Positions 9,554 to 18,397 of a stretch of DNA of 64,000 nucleotides are shown one piece after another. A program made the translations under genes and the position numbers. The notes under the pieces are model-generated. The model had not been told where the DNA came from. It did not search any database and saw only the letters and a program-made list of their open reading frames with translations. The stretch is from positions 5,980,501 through 6,044,500 of the forward strand of contig NZ_JAOTIK010000001.1 in the NCBI RefSeq assembly GCF_030116705.1, given 5' to 3'. The DNA comes from Streptomyces sp. ML-6. Its GTDB lineage: Bacteria > Actinomycetota > Actinomycetes > Streptomycetales > Streptomycetaceae. How positions within the stretch are numbered: position 1 is the stretch's first letter; each line of letters begins with the position of its first letter.

Positions 9554-9582
9554 TTGACAACCTGATTGGTCTGGACCATGTT
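9554..9582 (+). promoter_or_regulatory. Chitinase promoter with overlapping DasR-type (dre) operator
   Basis: TTGACA at 9554-9559 is a perfect -35 box, and CATGTT at 9577-9582 is the best -10 candidate at 17-bp spacing. Between and across it lies ATTGGTCTGGACCATG (9565-9580), which closely matches the known dre consensus ACTGGTCTAGACCAGT bound by the GntR regulator DasR in Streptomyces. A repressor here would cover the spacer and -10. DasR releases its sites on binding glucosamine-6-phosphate, which fits induction by chitin breakdown products. Confidence 0.75.
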
Positions 9583-9622
9583 GTGCCCGCCGCACTCAAT
9601 TCCCCCATGCACGGAGGTCGTT

Positions 9623-11449
9623 GTGGAACGCACGGGACCACCCGCCCGATTCACCGGACTTGTGGCCGCCTTCTCGGCGGCGCTGCTCGCCGCGGGCGGC
9701 CTGACCGCCCTCGCCCCGTCCGCCGCGGCCGCCGACGTCGACCTGGCGCGCAACGGCGGCTTCGAGTCCGGCCTGGACGGCTGGAGCTGCACCGGCGGCA
9801 GCGGAGCCGTCGTCAGCACCCCGGCCCACAGCGGCACTTCGGCGCTGAAGGCGACCCCGGCCGGCGGCGACAACGCCAAGTGCTTCCAGACCGTGACGGT
9901 GCAGCCGGACTCCACGTACACGCTGAGCAGCTGGGTGCAGGGCTCGTACGTCTACCTCGGAGCCGAGGGCACCGGCACCACCGACGTCCGCACCTGGACC
10001 CAGTCGTCCGCCGACTGGAAGCAGCTCACCACCACCTTCAAAACCGGGCCGTCCACCACCTCGGTGACCGTCTACACCCACGGCTGGTACGGCACCCCGG
10101 CCTACTACGCCGACGACCTCACCCTCGTCGGACCCGGCGGCGCCCCCGTCGAACTGCCCGCCGCCCCCACCGGACTGAAGACCGGCACGGTCACCGCGTC
10201 CTCGGTCGGCCTGTCCTGGACCGGCTCCACCGGAGCCACCGGCTACAACGTCTACCGGGGCGACACCAAGGTCCTCTCCGTCACCGGCACCTCCGCCACC
10301 GTCACCGGGCTGACCGCCTCGACCGCGTACAGCTTCCGGGTCGCCGCCACCAACTCCGCGGGCGAGTCCGCCAAGTCCGCCGCCGTGTCCGCCACCACCA
10401 CGGCGGGCGGCGGGGACGGGAACGGTGGCGACCTGCCCGCCCACGCCCTCGTCGGCTACCTGCACGCCAGCTTCGCCAACGGCTCCGGCTACACGCGCAT
10501 GGCGGACGTCCCCGACTCCTGGGACGTCATCGACCTGGCCTTCGGCGAGCCCACCTCGGTCACCTCCGGCGACATCCGCTTCTCGCTCTGCCCGGTCACC
10601 GAGTGCCCGAACGTCGAGTCCGTCGACGAGTTCAAGGCCGCCATCAAGGCCAAGCAGGCCAAGGGCAAGAAGGTCCTGATCTCCATCGGCGGCCAGAACG
10701 GCCAGGTGCAGCTCACCACCACCGCCGCCCGGGACACCTTCGTCTCCTCCGTCAGCAAGATCATCGACGAGTACGGCCTGGACGGCCTCGACATCGACTT
10801 CGAGGGCCACTCGCTCTCGCTGAACACCGGCGACACCGACTTCCGGAACCCCACGACCCCGGTCGTCGTCAACCTGATCTCCGCGGTGAAGACCCTCAAG
10901 GCCAAGTACGGCGAGAAGTTCGTCCTCACCATGGCGCCCGAGACCTTCTTCGTGCAGCTCGGCTACCAGTTCTACGGCTCGGGCCCCTGGGGCGGCCAGG
11001 ACCCCCGGGCCGGCGCCTACCTGCCGGTCATCCACGCCCTGCGCGACGACCTGACCCTGCTGCACGTCCAGGACTACAACTCGGGCTCCATCATGGGCCT
11101 GGACAACCAGTACCACTCGATGGGCGGCGCGGACTTCCACATCGCCATGACCGACATGCTGCTCACCGGGTTCCCGGTGGCCGGCGACCAGACCAAGGTC
11201 TTCCCCCCGCTGCGGCCCGACCAGGTCGCCATCGGCCTGCCGGCCTCCACCCAGGCGGGCAACGGCCACACCTCGCCCGCCGAGGTCACCAAGGCGCTGA
11301 ACTGCCTGACCAAGAAGACCGACTGCGGCTCGTACACCACCCACGGCACCTGGCCCCAGCTGCGCGGGCTGATGTCGTGGTCGATCAACTGGGACCGCTT
11401 CAACAACGGGGAGTTCGCGAAGAACTTCGACGCCTACTTCGGCGACTGA
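9623..11449 (+). CDS. Secreted GH18 chitinase with N-terminal carbohydrate-binding and fibronectin type III domains
   Basis: A 608-residue modular chitinase. It has a Sec signal peptide (residues 1-35, ending APSAAAA), a carbohydrate-binding module (about 38-170, starting NGGFESGLDGWSC), one Fn3 domain (about 175-265) and a family 18 catalytic domain (about 280-608). The GH18 signature is LDGLDIDFEG, whose Glu394 is the predicted acid catalyst. The GTG at 9623 follows GGAGGT at 9613-9618. It has its own dre-controlled promoter and should degrade chitin outside the cell. Its end overlaps the convergent phosphatase gene by 16 bp. Confidence 0.94.
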   Translation: MERTGPPARFTGLVAAFSAALLAAGGLTALAPSAAAADVDLARNGGFESGLDGWSCTGGSGAVVSTPAHSGTSALKATPAGGDNAKCFQTVTVQPDSTYTLSSWVQGSYVYLGAEGTGTTDVRTWTQSSADWKQLTTTFKTGPSTTSVTVYTHGWYGTPAYYADDLTLVGPGGAPVELPAAPTGLKTGTVTASSVGLSWTGSTGATGYNVYRGDTKVLSVTGTSATVTGLTASTAYSFRVAATNSAGESAKSAAVSATTTAGGGDGNGGDLPAHALVGYLHASFANGSGYTRMADVPDSWDVIDLAFGEPTSVTSGDIRFSLCPVTECPNVESVDEFKAAIKAKQAKGKKVLISIGGQNGQVQLTTTAARDTFVSSVSKIIDEYGLDGLDIDFEGHSLSLNTGDTDFRNPTTPVVVNLISAVKTLKAKYGEKFVLTMAPETFFVQLGYQFYGSGPWGGQDPRAGAYLPVIHALRDDLTLLHVQDYNSGSIMGLDNQYHSMGGADFHIAMTDMLLTGFPVAGDQTKVFPPLRPDQVAIGLPASTQAGNGHTSPAEVTKALNCLTKKTDCGSYTTHGTWPQLRGLMSWSINWDRFNNGEFAKNFDAYFGD

Positions 11450-12288
11450 CCCCCCGCTCCGGAAGCCCGGACCCCCTGGGATCCGGGCGACCGGGAACGC
11501 CCGCCCCGGCCACGGAGCCGGAAACCGACCAGCAGCGCCCCGCACAACCACCAGCTGCCCAGCACGTCCAGCGGCCAGTGGTAGCCGCGCAGCACCAGAC
11601 CGATGCCCGTCGCCGTGGCCAGCAAGGCAGCGGCGACGGGCATCATCCACGACCACGGCCGCCGCGCGTGCGGCGCGAGCAGCAGCGCCGCGGCCCCGTA
11701 CGCCACCACGGCCGTCGCCGCGTGCCCGGACGGGTAGTAGCCGGTGACCTCCGTCAGCGGCCCCGGACGGGCGATCCAGGCCTTCAGCGGCACGACGAGG
11801 AGCGGCACCGCGACCATCGCCAGGACCGCGCACAACGGCGCGCGGCGCTCGCCGCGCACCAGGGACCGCACGACCGCGAGGCCCAGCACCGGGAGCGCGA
11901 CCTGCATGTTGCCGAGATCGGCGAGGAACTCCGTCAACCGGAGGGGGCCGCGCCCCACGACCGCCCGCCCGATCCGCTCGTCGAGACCACGCACCGGGCC
12001 CCCGGCCGCGACCTGCCAGGTGGTGAGCGCGAACAGCACCGGCAGGAGCGGCGCCAGGAGAAGGAAAAGGGCCGGCCGCCCGGGAACAGGGGGGGTGGTT
12101 CCGGGACGGCCGGTCGGATCGGTCCGCCGCGCGCCCCGGGGGGTCTGGGGCGGGCGGCCGTCCGATCGGTGAGAAGTTCCGGAACCGAAGGCTCCGGCGC
12201 TGTGCCCGGGGGCACGACCGAAACGGCGCCGGGGAAGCTCCGGTCCGGCATCGCCCGCAGTCCCCTGCGGGCGAGGTGTTTCTCTCAT
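11434..12288 (-). CDS. PAP2 (type 2 phosphatidic acid phosphatase) family membrane protein
   Basis: The frame from the ATG at 12288 gives 284 residues; a basic, low-complexity N-terminus of ~80 residues precedes the first membrane segment (PALFLLLAPLLPVLFALT), so a later start is possible. The PAP2 signature is in order: KAWIARPGP (motif 1), YYPSGHAATAV (motif 2) and GLVLRGYHWPLDVLGSWW (motif 3), with several transmembrane helices. It would dephosphorylate a lipid phosphate or pyrophosphate at the membrane. The stop lies inside the 3' end of the chitinase gene on the other strand. Confidence 0.85.
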   Translation of the reverse strand: MRETPRPQGTAGDAGPELPRRRFGRAPGHSAGAFGSGTSHRSDGRPPQTPRGARRTDPTGRPGTTPPVPGRPALFLLLAPLLPVLFALTTWQVAAGGPVRGLDERIGRAVVGRGPLRLTEFLADLGNMQVALPVLGLAVVRSLVRGERRAPLCAVLAMVAVPLLVVPLKAWIARPGPLTEVTGYYPSGHAATAVVAYGAAALLLAPHARRPWSWMMPVAAALLATATGIGLVLRGYHWPLDVLGSWWLCGALLVGFRLRGRGGRSRSPGSQGVRASGAGGQSPK

Positions 12289-12391
12289 CTGCGAAAACCG
12301 TACGACAGCCGATGGGGGACCGACAGCCGGAAACGTATCCCGCCATCGGCCCCGCACACCTTCTTCACAGGCCCACACGCGACGCCTGCAT

Positions 12392-12424
12392 CCCCGGCGG
12401 GGGAGCGGCCCTCCGCCGCCGGGG
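12392..12424 (-). terminator. Hairpin after gabT
   Basis: CCCCGGCGGGGGAG (12392-12405) and CTCCGCCGCCGGGG (12411-12424) form a 14-bp stem with one mismatch, just past the gabT stop on the minus strand. Confidence 0.5.
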
Positions 12425-12434
12425 TCCGCACGGG

Positions 12435-13775
12435 TCAGATCCCGGCGAACGCCTGCTCGATGACGTCGAGCGCCTCGTTCAGCAGGTCCTCGCCGATCAC
12501 CAGCGGCGGCAGGAAGCGCAGGACGTTGCCGTACGTGCCGCAGGTGAGGACCAGCACGCCCTGGGCGTGGCACGCCTTGGCGAGCTTCGCGGCGGCCTCC
12601 GGGTGCGGGTCCTTCGTGCCGGACTTCACCAGCTCGATCGCGATCATCGCGCCGCGGCCGCGGATGTCACCGATGATGTCGCCGTTGTCGAGCTTCGCCT
12701 GCATCTCGGCGAGGCGGCCCTTCATGACCTCCTCGATGCGCTTGGCCTTCCCGTTCAGGTCCAGCTCGCGCATCGTCTCGATGGCGCCGAGGGCACCCGC
12801 GCAGGCGACCGGGTTGCCGCCGTAGGTGCCGCCGAGGCCACCGGCGTGGGCGGAGTCCATGATCTCGGCGCGGCCGGTCACGGCGGAGAGCGGGAGACCG
12901 CCCGCGATGCCCTTGGCGGTGGTGATCAGGTCCGGGACGATGCCCTCGTCCTCGCAGGCGAACCACTGGCCGGTGCGGCAGAAGCCGGACTGGATCTCGT
13001 CGGCGACGAAGACGATGCCGTTGTCCTTGGCGAACTGGGCGATCGCCGGGAGGAAGCCCTTGGCCGGCTCGATGAAGCCGCCCTCGCCGAGCACCGGCTC
13101 GATGATGATCGCGGCGACGTTCTCCGCGCCGATCTGCTTGTTGATCTGGTCGATGGCCTGGGCGGACGCCTCGGCACCGGCGTTCTCGGCACCGGTCGGC
13201 CAGCGGTAGCCGTACGCCACCGGCACCCGGTACACCTCGGGCGCGAACGGGCCGAAGCCCTGCTTGTACGGCATGTTCTTGGCGGTCAGCGCCATCGTGA
13301 GGTTGGTGCGGCCGTGGTAGCCGTGGTCGAAGACGACGACCGCGGTGCGCTTGGTGTGGATGCGGGCGATCTTCACCGCGTTCTCGACGGCCTCGGCGCC
13401 CGAGTTGAACAGCGCCGACTTCTTGGGGTGGTCGCCCGGCGTCAGCTCGGCGAGCTGCTCGCAGACCTCGACGTAGCCCTCGTACGGCGTGACCATGAAA
13501 CAGGTGTGGGTGAAGTCGGCGAGCTGCGCGGACGCGCGGCGCACGACGGCCTCGGCGGAGGCGCCGACCGACGTCACGGCGATGCCGGAGCCGAGGTCGA
13601 TCAGGCGGTTGCCGTCCACGTCCTCGATGATTCCGCCGCCGGCGCGGGCGGTGAACACCGGCAGGGTGGAGCCCACGCCCGCCGCCACCGTGTTCAGCCG
13701 ACGGGCCTGCAGCTCCACCGACTTCGGGCCGGGAATGGCGGTGACGACGCGTCGCTCCTGCGGAATTTCGGTCAT
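12435..13775 (-). CDS. gabT: 4-aminobutyrate--2-oxoglutarate transaminase
   Basis: A 446-residue class III PLP-dependent aminotransferase. Visible marks are LFNSGAEAVENAVKIARIHT (PLP phosphate contact), FDHGYHGRTNLTMALTAK, FVADEIQSGFCRTG (Asp binding the pyridine nitrogen) and TTAKGIAGGLPLSAV, which holds the Schiff-base lysine. It moves the amino group of GABA to 2-oxoglutarate, giving succinic semialdehyde. The ATG at 13775 is preceded by AGGAG. The aldehyde dehydrogenase at 18398 would take the next step and a PucR-type regulator lies between; a TTGTCCG dyad upstream may be the regulator's site. Confidence 0.93.
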   Translation of the reverse strand: MTEIPQERRVVTAIPGPKSVELQARRLNTVAAGVGSTLPVFTARAGGGIIEDVDGNRLIDLGSGIAVTSVGASAEAVVRRASAQLADFTHTCFMVTPYEGYVEVCEQLAELTPGDHPKKSALFNSGAEAVENAVKIARIHTKRTAVVVFDHGYHGRTNLTMALTAKNMPYKQGFGPFAPEVYRVPVAYGYRWPTGAENAGAEASAQAIDQINKQIGAENVAAIIIEPVLGEGGFIEPAKGFLPAIAQFAKDNGIVFVADEIQSGFCRTGQWFACEDEGIVPDLITTAKGIAGGLPLSAVTGRAEIMDSAHAGGLGGTYGGNPVACAGALGAIETMRELDLNGKAKRIEEVMKGRLAEMQAKLDNGDIIGDIRGRGAMIAIELVKSGTKDPHPEAAAKLAKACHAQGVLVLTCGTYGNVLRFLPPLVIGEDLLNEALDVIEQAFAGI

Positions 13776-13874
13776 GGGGGGCTCCTGGGGGGATGTTTCG
13801 GACGCTTCCCCAGCAGGCTAGGGGCGAGGCCCGGGGTCCGGCATGTTCCGTTCGGGAGTGGTGCCGGCGCGCCG

Positions 13875-13892
13875 TTGTCCGCCACGGACATA
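13875..13892. promoter_or_regulatory. TTGTCCG/CGGACA dyad upstream of gabT
   Basis: The stretch TTGTCCGCCACGGACATA sits about 100 bp upstream of the gabT start in the divergent gap 13776-14074. The half-site recurs upstream of the PucR gene and, twice, upstream of the second aldehyde dehydrogenase gene. A regulator-binding role is inferred from that sharing. Confidence 0.4.
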
Positions 13893-13980
13893 GCGGGGGC
13901 GCCGGGACGGCGGCCGCCACGGCGCGCGGAGCCGGACGAAGGGCCCCGGAGCGCGGCCCGGAACATCCCGGCGGACCGCG

Positions 13981-14009
13981 TCCGACGGGGTGGCGCGGGG
14001 CACTAGATT
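13981..14009 (+). promoter_or_regulatory. Candidate promoter for the VirD4-like gene
   Basis: TAGATT at 14004-14009 fits a Streptomyces -10 (TANNNT), with TCCGAC at 13981-13986 as a weak -35 at 17-bp spacing, 66 bp before the start codon. Confidence 0.35.
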
Positions 14010-14074
14010 GATGACTTCGGGCGCCCGCGCCCGGAGTTACCGGTCGGAGCTGGTCAGGGGACGAGGGACAGCAG

Positions 14075-16429
14075 ATGGACACCGAGGGCACGTACGGCTC
14101 GCGCGACACCCGCTCCGGTCATCCGGTGCCGCGCCCGGCAGGCCCGCCACCGCCCGAACTGCCGCCGAGGCCCGGCCACGCGCCCACGGTCGGCCCCTCC
14201 CTCGGCGACTGGCTCCGCACCCCGCGCGCGGCGGCCGAGCCCGGCCTGTGGCGGTTCGGCCACCGGCCCCGCCCCGAGGCCGACCCCGACCGGGTGCCCG
14301 ACCGCTCCCTGATCGGCGGCGCCGTGGTGGCGCTGCTCGCCGCCCTGCTGGTCTGGTCGCTCTGGCGCAACGGCTACGTGCCCCACAGCCGCATCCTGCT
14401 GGAACTGGTCACCCCCTCCGACTGGTGGGGGCTCGAACGCCCCATGTCGGCCGTGACCGCGCTCTCCGTCTACAACAGTCTGGTCGCCGTCCTGGTGATC
14501 TGGGGCTTCGGCCGTCTCGGCAACTGGCGCGAGGTGTTCCGCCGCTACGCCGTCGACCACCCCCTGCCGAGCCGGATGCTGCGCACCGCGCTGACCGCCG
14601 CCGTGCTCATCTGGTGCTTCGTGAACGCCGACGACGTGCTGCCCTTCGACAACCTGGCGCTGGGACTGACGCCGCACTCCTGGCTCTTCAGCGGTACCGC
14701 CGAAGAGGTCGCGGCGCAGGTGGAGACCTTCACGACGGTCTTCCACCTGACGGGGGCCGCCGTGATCCTGCTGCTGATCGGGCGGGCCGCCGACTGGCCC
14801 GGGACCGTCCGCGAGCTGCGCGGGGGACGCAGGAGCGGCCCGGAGCCGGAGAAGGCACCGGCGGAGGACCCGGCCGACTGGCCGCTGCTGCGCGCCGCGG
14901 GCCAGCAGGAGGCCGCCGACCGGCTGGCCGCGGAACAGCGCACCGGCCGCATGAACGATGTCGACTGCGTACGCATCCGGCGCGCCTGGAGCGGCGTGGA
15001 GGCCGACCCCGCACGGCTCCGCCCGTTCGTCGACGCCGTGCTCGGCCAGGGCGCGGCGGCCTGCCCGCACCCCTCGAAGGCCCGGGATCTGCCGGCCCGT
15101 TCCGCCACCCACGACCTGCTCACCTCGCAGGTCCGGCTCGGCCGCTACCCGGACCGCGACCGCAGCCCGGCCGCCCGGCGGGGCGCGGGCGCCGCCCTCG
15201 ATCCGGCGGTGCTGGGCGCGTCCCTGCTGGCCGTCGGACCTTTCGGCGCCGGCAAGACCGGGCACCTGGTGCGCCCGGTCGTGGAGTCGCTCGCCCTCCA
15301 GGCCCTCGCCGGGAAGGCGGTGGTCGTGGCCGTCTGCGCGGCCGGCACCCCGCTCGGGGCCGACGAGGGCTACGACGTGGTGATCAAGCCGGGCGACCCG
15401 TCCTCCGCCCACGACCTGGACCTGTACAGCGGAACGGACGACGCCGACGAAGCCGCCGCCCTGCTCGCCGAGGCCCTCGCCGGGGACCTGCCCGACGTCG
15501 ACGCACGGCGGGCCACCACGGCACTGGCCCAGCTCCTCGGCCCGTACCGGGCGGCCCACGGACGCTTCCCCACCGTCCCGGTGCTCCGCGAACTCCTCGA
15601 GGGCTCGCCCGGGGCCCTGGCGGAGCTGCGGGCCCGGCTCGACGCCGACACGCACCGCTCCTACATCCGCGAACTCGACGGCCGGGCCCGGCAGACGGCC
15701 ATCCCCGGCGACCCCGGCCTCCGGCTCGCCGAACGGCTCGCGTCCCTGGACCGGCCGGCCTTCGCCGGGTTCTTCGACCCCGGGCCCGCCACCCGCGCCT
15801 TCTCGGCGCGCACCCTCGAACACCCGCTGCGGGTCCGCATCGACCTCCCCGAGCGCGCCCACCCGGAGGCCGCCCGCCTCCTCACCCGCCTGGTGCTCGC
15901 CCAGTTCACCACCGGCGCCGCGGCCCGCACGGACCGCTCCCTGTTCGCCTTCCTGGCCCTGGACGACGCCACCCACACCGTCACCGCCGAGTCCGTACGG
16001 GCCGTGCAGCGGCTGCGGAGCCGCAACGCGGGGGTACTGCTCACCCTGCGCGGACTGGACGACGTCCCCGAGGGCCTGCACACGACGCTGCTGGGCTCCT
16101 TCGGCTGCCACATGGCCTTCTCCGGCGTCACCACCTGGGACGGGCGGCTCTTCGCACAGGCGTGGGGCACCGAGTGGGTGGAGACCACCGAGGTCGCCAA
16201 GCACACGGTCTTCGCCGACCAGCCGCTCACCCGGGCCGTGCACGCCCTGCGCAAGCTCGTCACCGGCAAGGCGGTGACCACCGACGCGGTCACCGTCCGC
16301 CAGGTCGAGCGGGAGCGCTGGTCGGCCTCCGAACTGGCCCACCAGGTGCCCGCCGGACACGCGGTCCTCTCCCTGACGACGGTCGACAACGAGCACGCGC
16401 CGCCGCTGCTGGTGGACCTGAACGGCTGA
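14075..16429 (+). CDS. Membrane-anchored VirD4/TraG-like P-loop ATPase
   Basis: A 784-residue protein. The N-terminus (1-60) is proline-rich; hydrophobic segments lie near residues 70-92, 128-150, 168-186 and 222-240. The cytoplasmic ATPase domain follows with Walker A GPFGAGKTGHLV (from about residue 388) and a Walker B-like LFAFLALDDA (about 625). This layout (membrane anchor then RecA-like motor) is that of type IV coupling proteins of the VirD4/TraG family, but no relaxase, other T4SS or conjugation gene is nearby, so the cargo is unknown. The ATG at 14075 has GAGGGA seven bases upstream. It appears monocistronic between gabT and the PucR gene. Confidence 0.82.
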   Translation: MDTEGTYGSRDTRSGHPVPRPAGPPPPELPPRPGHAPTVGPSLGDWLRTPRAAAEPGLWRFGHRPRPEADPDRVPDRSLIGGAVVALLAALLVWSLWRNGYVPHSRILLELVTPSDWWGLERPMSAVTALSVYNSLVAVLVIWGFGRLGNWREVFRRYAVDHPLPSRMLRTALTAAVLIWCFVNADDVLPFDNLALGLTPHSWLFSGTAEEVAAQVETFTTVFHLTGAAVILLLIGRAADWPGTVRELRGGRRSGPEPEKAPAEDPADWPLLRAAGQQEAADRLAAEQRTGRMNDVDCVRIRRAWSGVEADPARLRPFVDAVLGQGAAACPHPSKARDLPARSATHDLLTSQVRLGRYPDRDRSPAARRGAGAALDPAVLGASLLAVGPFGAGKTGHLVRPVVESLALQALAGKAVVVAVCAAGTPLGADEGYDVVIKPGDPSSAHDLDLYSGTDDADEAAALLAEALAGDLPDVDARRATTALAQLLGPYRAAHGRFPTVPVLRELLEGSPGALAELRARLDADTHRSYIRELDGRARQTAIPGDPGLRLAERLASLDRPAFAGFFDPGPATRAFSARTLEHPLRVRIDLPERAHPEAARLLTRLVLAQFTTGAAARTDRSLFAFLALDDATHTVTAESVRAVQRLRSRNAGVLLTLRGLDDVPEGLHTTLLGSFGCHMAFSGVTTWDGRLFAQAWGTEWVETTEVAKHTVFADQPLTRAVHALRKLVTGKAVTTDAVTVRQVERERWSASELAHQVPAGHAVLSLTTVDNEHAPPLLVDLNG

Positions 16430-16551
16430 GGGAACGCAGGGCGCGGGGTCCGTCGGACACGGTCATGACGGACCCTGCCGCTCTGGCAGAATTGACGGGA
16501 GTCGTTCATACGGGACGGCGAAAACCGACTCCCCGAGGTCCCGCGCTTCCC

Positions 16552-18123
16552 ATGCCCCTCACTCTCGCCTCGCTCGTCCAGCACTCCGCGCTCAGGCTCA
16601 CGGTGCGCGCGGGTGCGGACCGGCTCGACGTGCCCGTCCGCTGGGCGCACGCCAGCGAGCTGACCGACCCCGTCCCGTACATGGAGGGCGGCGAGTTCCT
16701 GCTCGTCACCGCCACCAACCTCGACGCCGAGAACCCCGAGGCGATGCGACGGTACGTACGGCGGCTGGCCGGGGCCGGGGTCGTCGGCCTGGGCTTCGCC
16801 GTCGGCGTCAACTACGACGAGGTGCCGCGCGCGCTGATCGACGCCGCCGGGGAGGCCGGGTTCCCGCTGCTCGAAGTGCCCCGCCGCACCCCGTTCATCG
16901 CCATCGCCAAGGCGGTCTCCTCGACGATCGCCGAGGAGCAGTACCGGGCCGTGACGGCCGGGTTCGAGGTCCAGCGGGAACTGACCAGGGCCGCGCTCTC
17001 GGGCGACGGACCCGGGGAACTCCTCGGCCGTCTCGCCGCCCACCTCGACGGCTGGGCCGCGCTGTACGACGCGGCGGGCCGGGTCGTCGCCGCGGCCCCC
17101 GAATGGGCCGCCCGCCGCGCCGCCCGGCTCACTCCCGACGTGAAACGCCTGCGGGACCGCCCCGCCCCGGCCAGCATGGTCGTCGGCGGCGCCGAGGACC
17201 GGGTCGAGCTCCAGTCCCTGGGTACCGGCCGCCGGGTCGGGGGAGCGCTGGCCGTCGGCACCGACGCGGCGCTCGGCACCGCCGGACGGTACGCCGTGCA
17301 CTCCGCCGTCGCCCTGCTGACCCTGACCACCGCCCGCTCCCGCTCCCTTCAGGGCGCCGAACAGCGCCTGGGCGCCGCGGTGCTGCGCATGCTGCTGGCC
17401 GGCCAACCCGACCACGCGCGGGCAGTCGCGGGGGACCTGTACGGGGACCTCCTCGACGCCCCCTTCCGGCTGCTCATCGCGGAGGCGTCCGACCCCGCGG
17501 CCCCGGCGGCGCTCGGCGAGGCGATGGAGGCAGCGGCCTTCCGGACCGGCGAGGCCCTGCTGGCCGTTCCCGAGGGCGGCCGGCTCGTCGTCCTCGCCGC
17601 GGACGGCGGCGCCGCGGTCGCGGCCTGCGCCGCCCACGCGGCGGCCCAGGAGGCGCGCACCCCCGCCGAAGGGGGCGCGGAGGAGGGCCGGGTGGTCGTG
17701 GGCCTCTCCGCACCGGCCGGCCCGATCGCCGTCTCCGCCGCGTACAAGCAGGCCGAGCAGGCCCTTTCGGTGGCCCGGCGCCGGGGCAGGGCACTGGTCG
17801 AGCACGAGGAGCTGGCGGCCGGCTCGGTGCTCCCGCTGCTCGCCGACGACGCGGTACGGGCCTTCGCCGACGGGATGCTCCGGGCCCTGCGCGAGCACGA
17901 CGCCAAGGGGCGCGGCGACCTGGTGGCCTCGCTGCGCGCCTGGCTCGCCCACCACGGCCAGTGGGACGCGGCGGCGGTGGACCTGGGCGTGCACCGGCAC
18001 ACCCTGCGTTACCGGATGCGCCGGGTGGAGGAGATCCTGGGCCGTTCGCTGGACGACGCGGACGTCCGGATGGAGTTGTGGCTGGCCCTGAAGGCCACGA
18101 GCAACCCGCCGCCGGAGTCGTAG
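16552..18123 (+). CDS. PucR family transcriptional regulator
   Basis: A 523-residue regulator. The N-terminal purine catabolism regulator domain starts PLTLASLVQHSALRLTVRAG and spans about residues 1-130. A GGDEF-like middle region follows, and the C-terminus carries the PucR helix-turn-helix (DLGVHRHTLRYRMRRVEEIL). The ATG at 16552 starts right at the domain; an in-frame ATG at 16465 would add 29 residues. Lying between gabT and a second aldehyde dehydrogenase, it is the obvious candidate activator or repressor of GABA use. That assignment is from position and shared upstream motifs, not from sequence identity. Confidence 0.88.
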   Translation: MPLTLASLVQHSALRLTVRAGADRLDVPVRWAHASELTDPVPYMEGGEFLLVTATNLDAENPEAMRRYVRRLAGAGVVGLGFAVGVNYDEVPRALIDAAGEAGFPLLEVPRRTPFIAIAKAVSSTIAEEQYRAVTAGFEVQRELTRAALSGDGPGELLGRLAAHLDGWAALYDAAGRVVAAAPEWAARRAARLTPDVKRLRDRPAPASMVVGGAEDRVELQSLGTGRRVGGALAVGTDAALGTAGRYAVHSAVALLTLTTARSRSLQGAEQRLGAAVLRMLLAGQPDHARAVAGDLYGDLLDAPFRLLIAEASDPAAPAALGEAMEAAAFRTGEALLAVPEGGRLVVLAADGGAAVAACAAHAAAQEARTPAEGGAEEGRVVVGLSAPAGPIAVSAAYKQAEQALSVARRRGRALVEHEELAAGSVLPLLADDAVRAFADGMLRALREHDAKGRGDLVASLRAWLAHHGQWDAAAVDLGVHRHTLRYRMRRVEEILGRSLDDADVRMELWLALKATSNPPPES

Positions 18124-18179
18124 CCGCGCCGGAGCCGGAGGGCACGTGCGGGCGGCCCCGGCCGGAGCGGGACGTTCCG

Positions 18180-18284
18180 CTTCCGGCCCCGTCGCGTCCA
18201 CTTCCGGCCCTGCAACCTCCGCTTCCGGCCCCGTCGCGTCCGAGCTCGGCCTCGCCACCTCCGCGTCCGACCCCGCCGCATCGG
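18180..18284. repeat. Five imperfect 21-bp tandem repeats
   Basis: Units start at 18180, 18201, 18222, 18243 and 18264. Units 1 and 3 differ only in the last base (CTTCCGGCCCCGTCGCGTCC then A or G); unit 2 keeps the first 10 bases; units 4 and 5 are more diverged. The array lies in the 274-bp gap between the PucR gene and the aldehyde dehydrogenase gene. Being a multiple of three it stays open on both strands (about seven residues per unit), but I see no start or ribosome-binding site that makes it a gene. Confidence 0.75.
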
Positions 18285-18329
18285 ACAAAGCGGCGTACCC
18301 CCGACGCGTACTGCTCCACGCCGGACAAA
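18282..18329. promoter_or_regulatory. CGGACAAA direct repeat upstream of the second aldehyde dehydrogenase gene
   Basis: CGGACAAA occurs at 18282-18289 and again at 18322-18329, 40 bp apart (about four helical turns), 70-115 bp before the start codon. The motif is the reverse of TTTGTCCG and matches the dyad upstream of gabT. A regulator site is inferred. Confidence 0.4.
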
Positions 18330-18397
18330 CGCCAGGCGCGCCCTCCGGCCCTACGGTGGGACAGCACACCCCCACGACTCCGAAGGGCCGGACCTCC

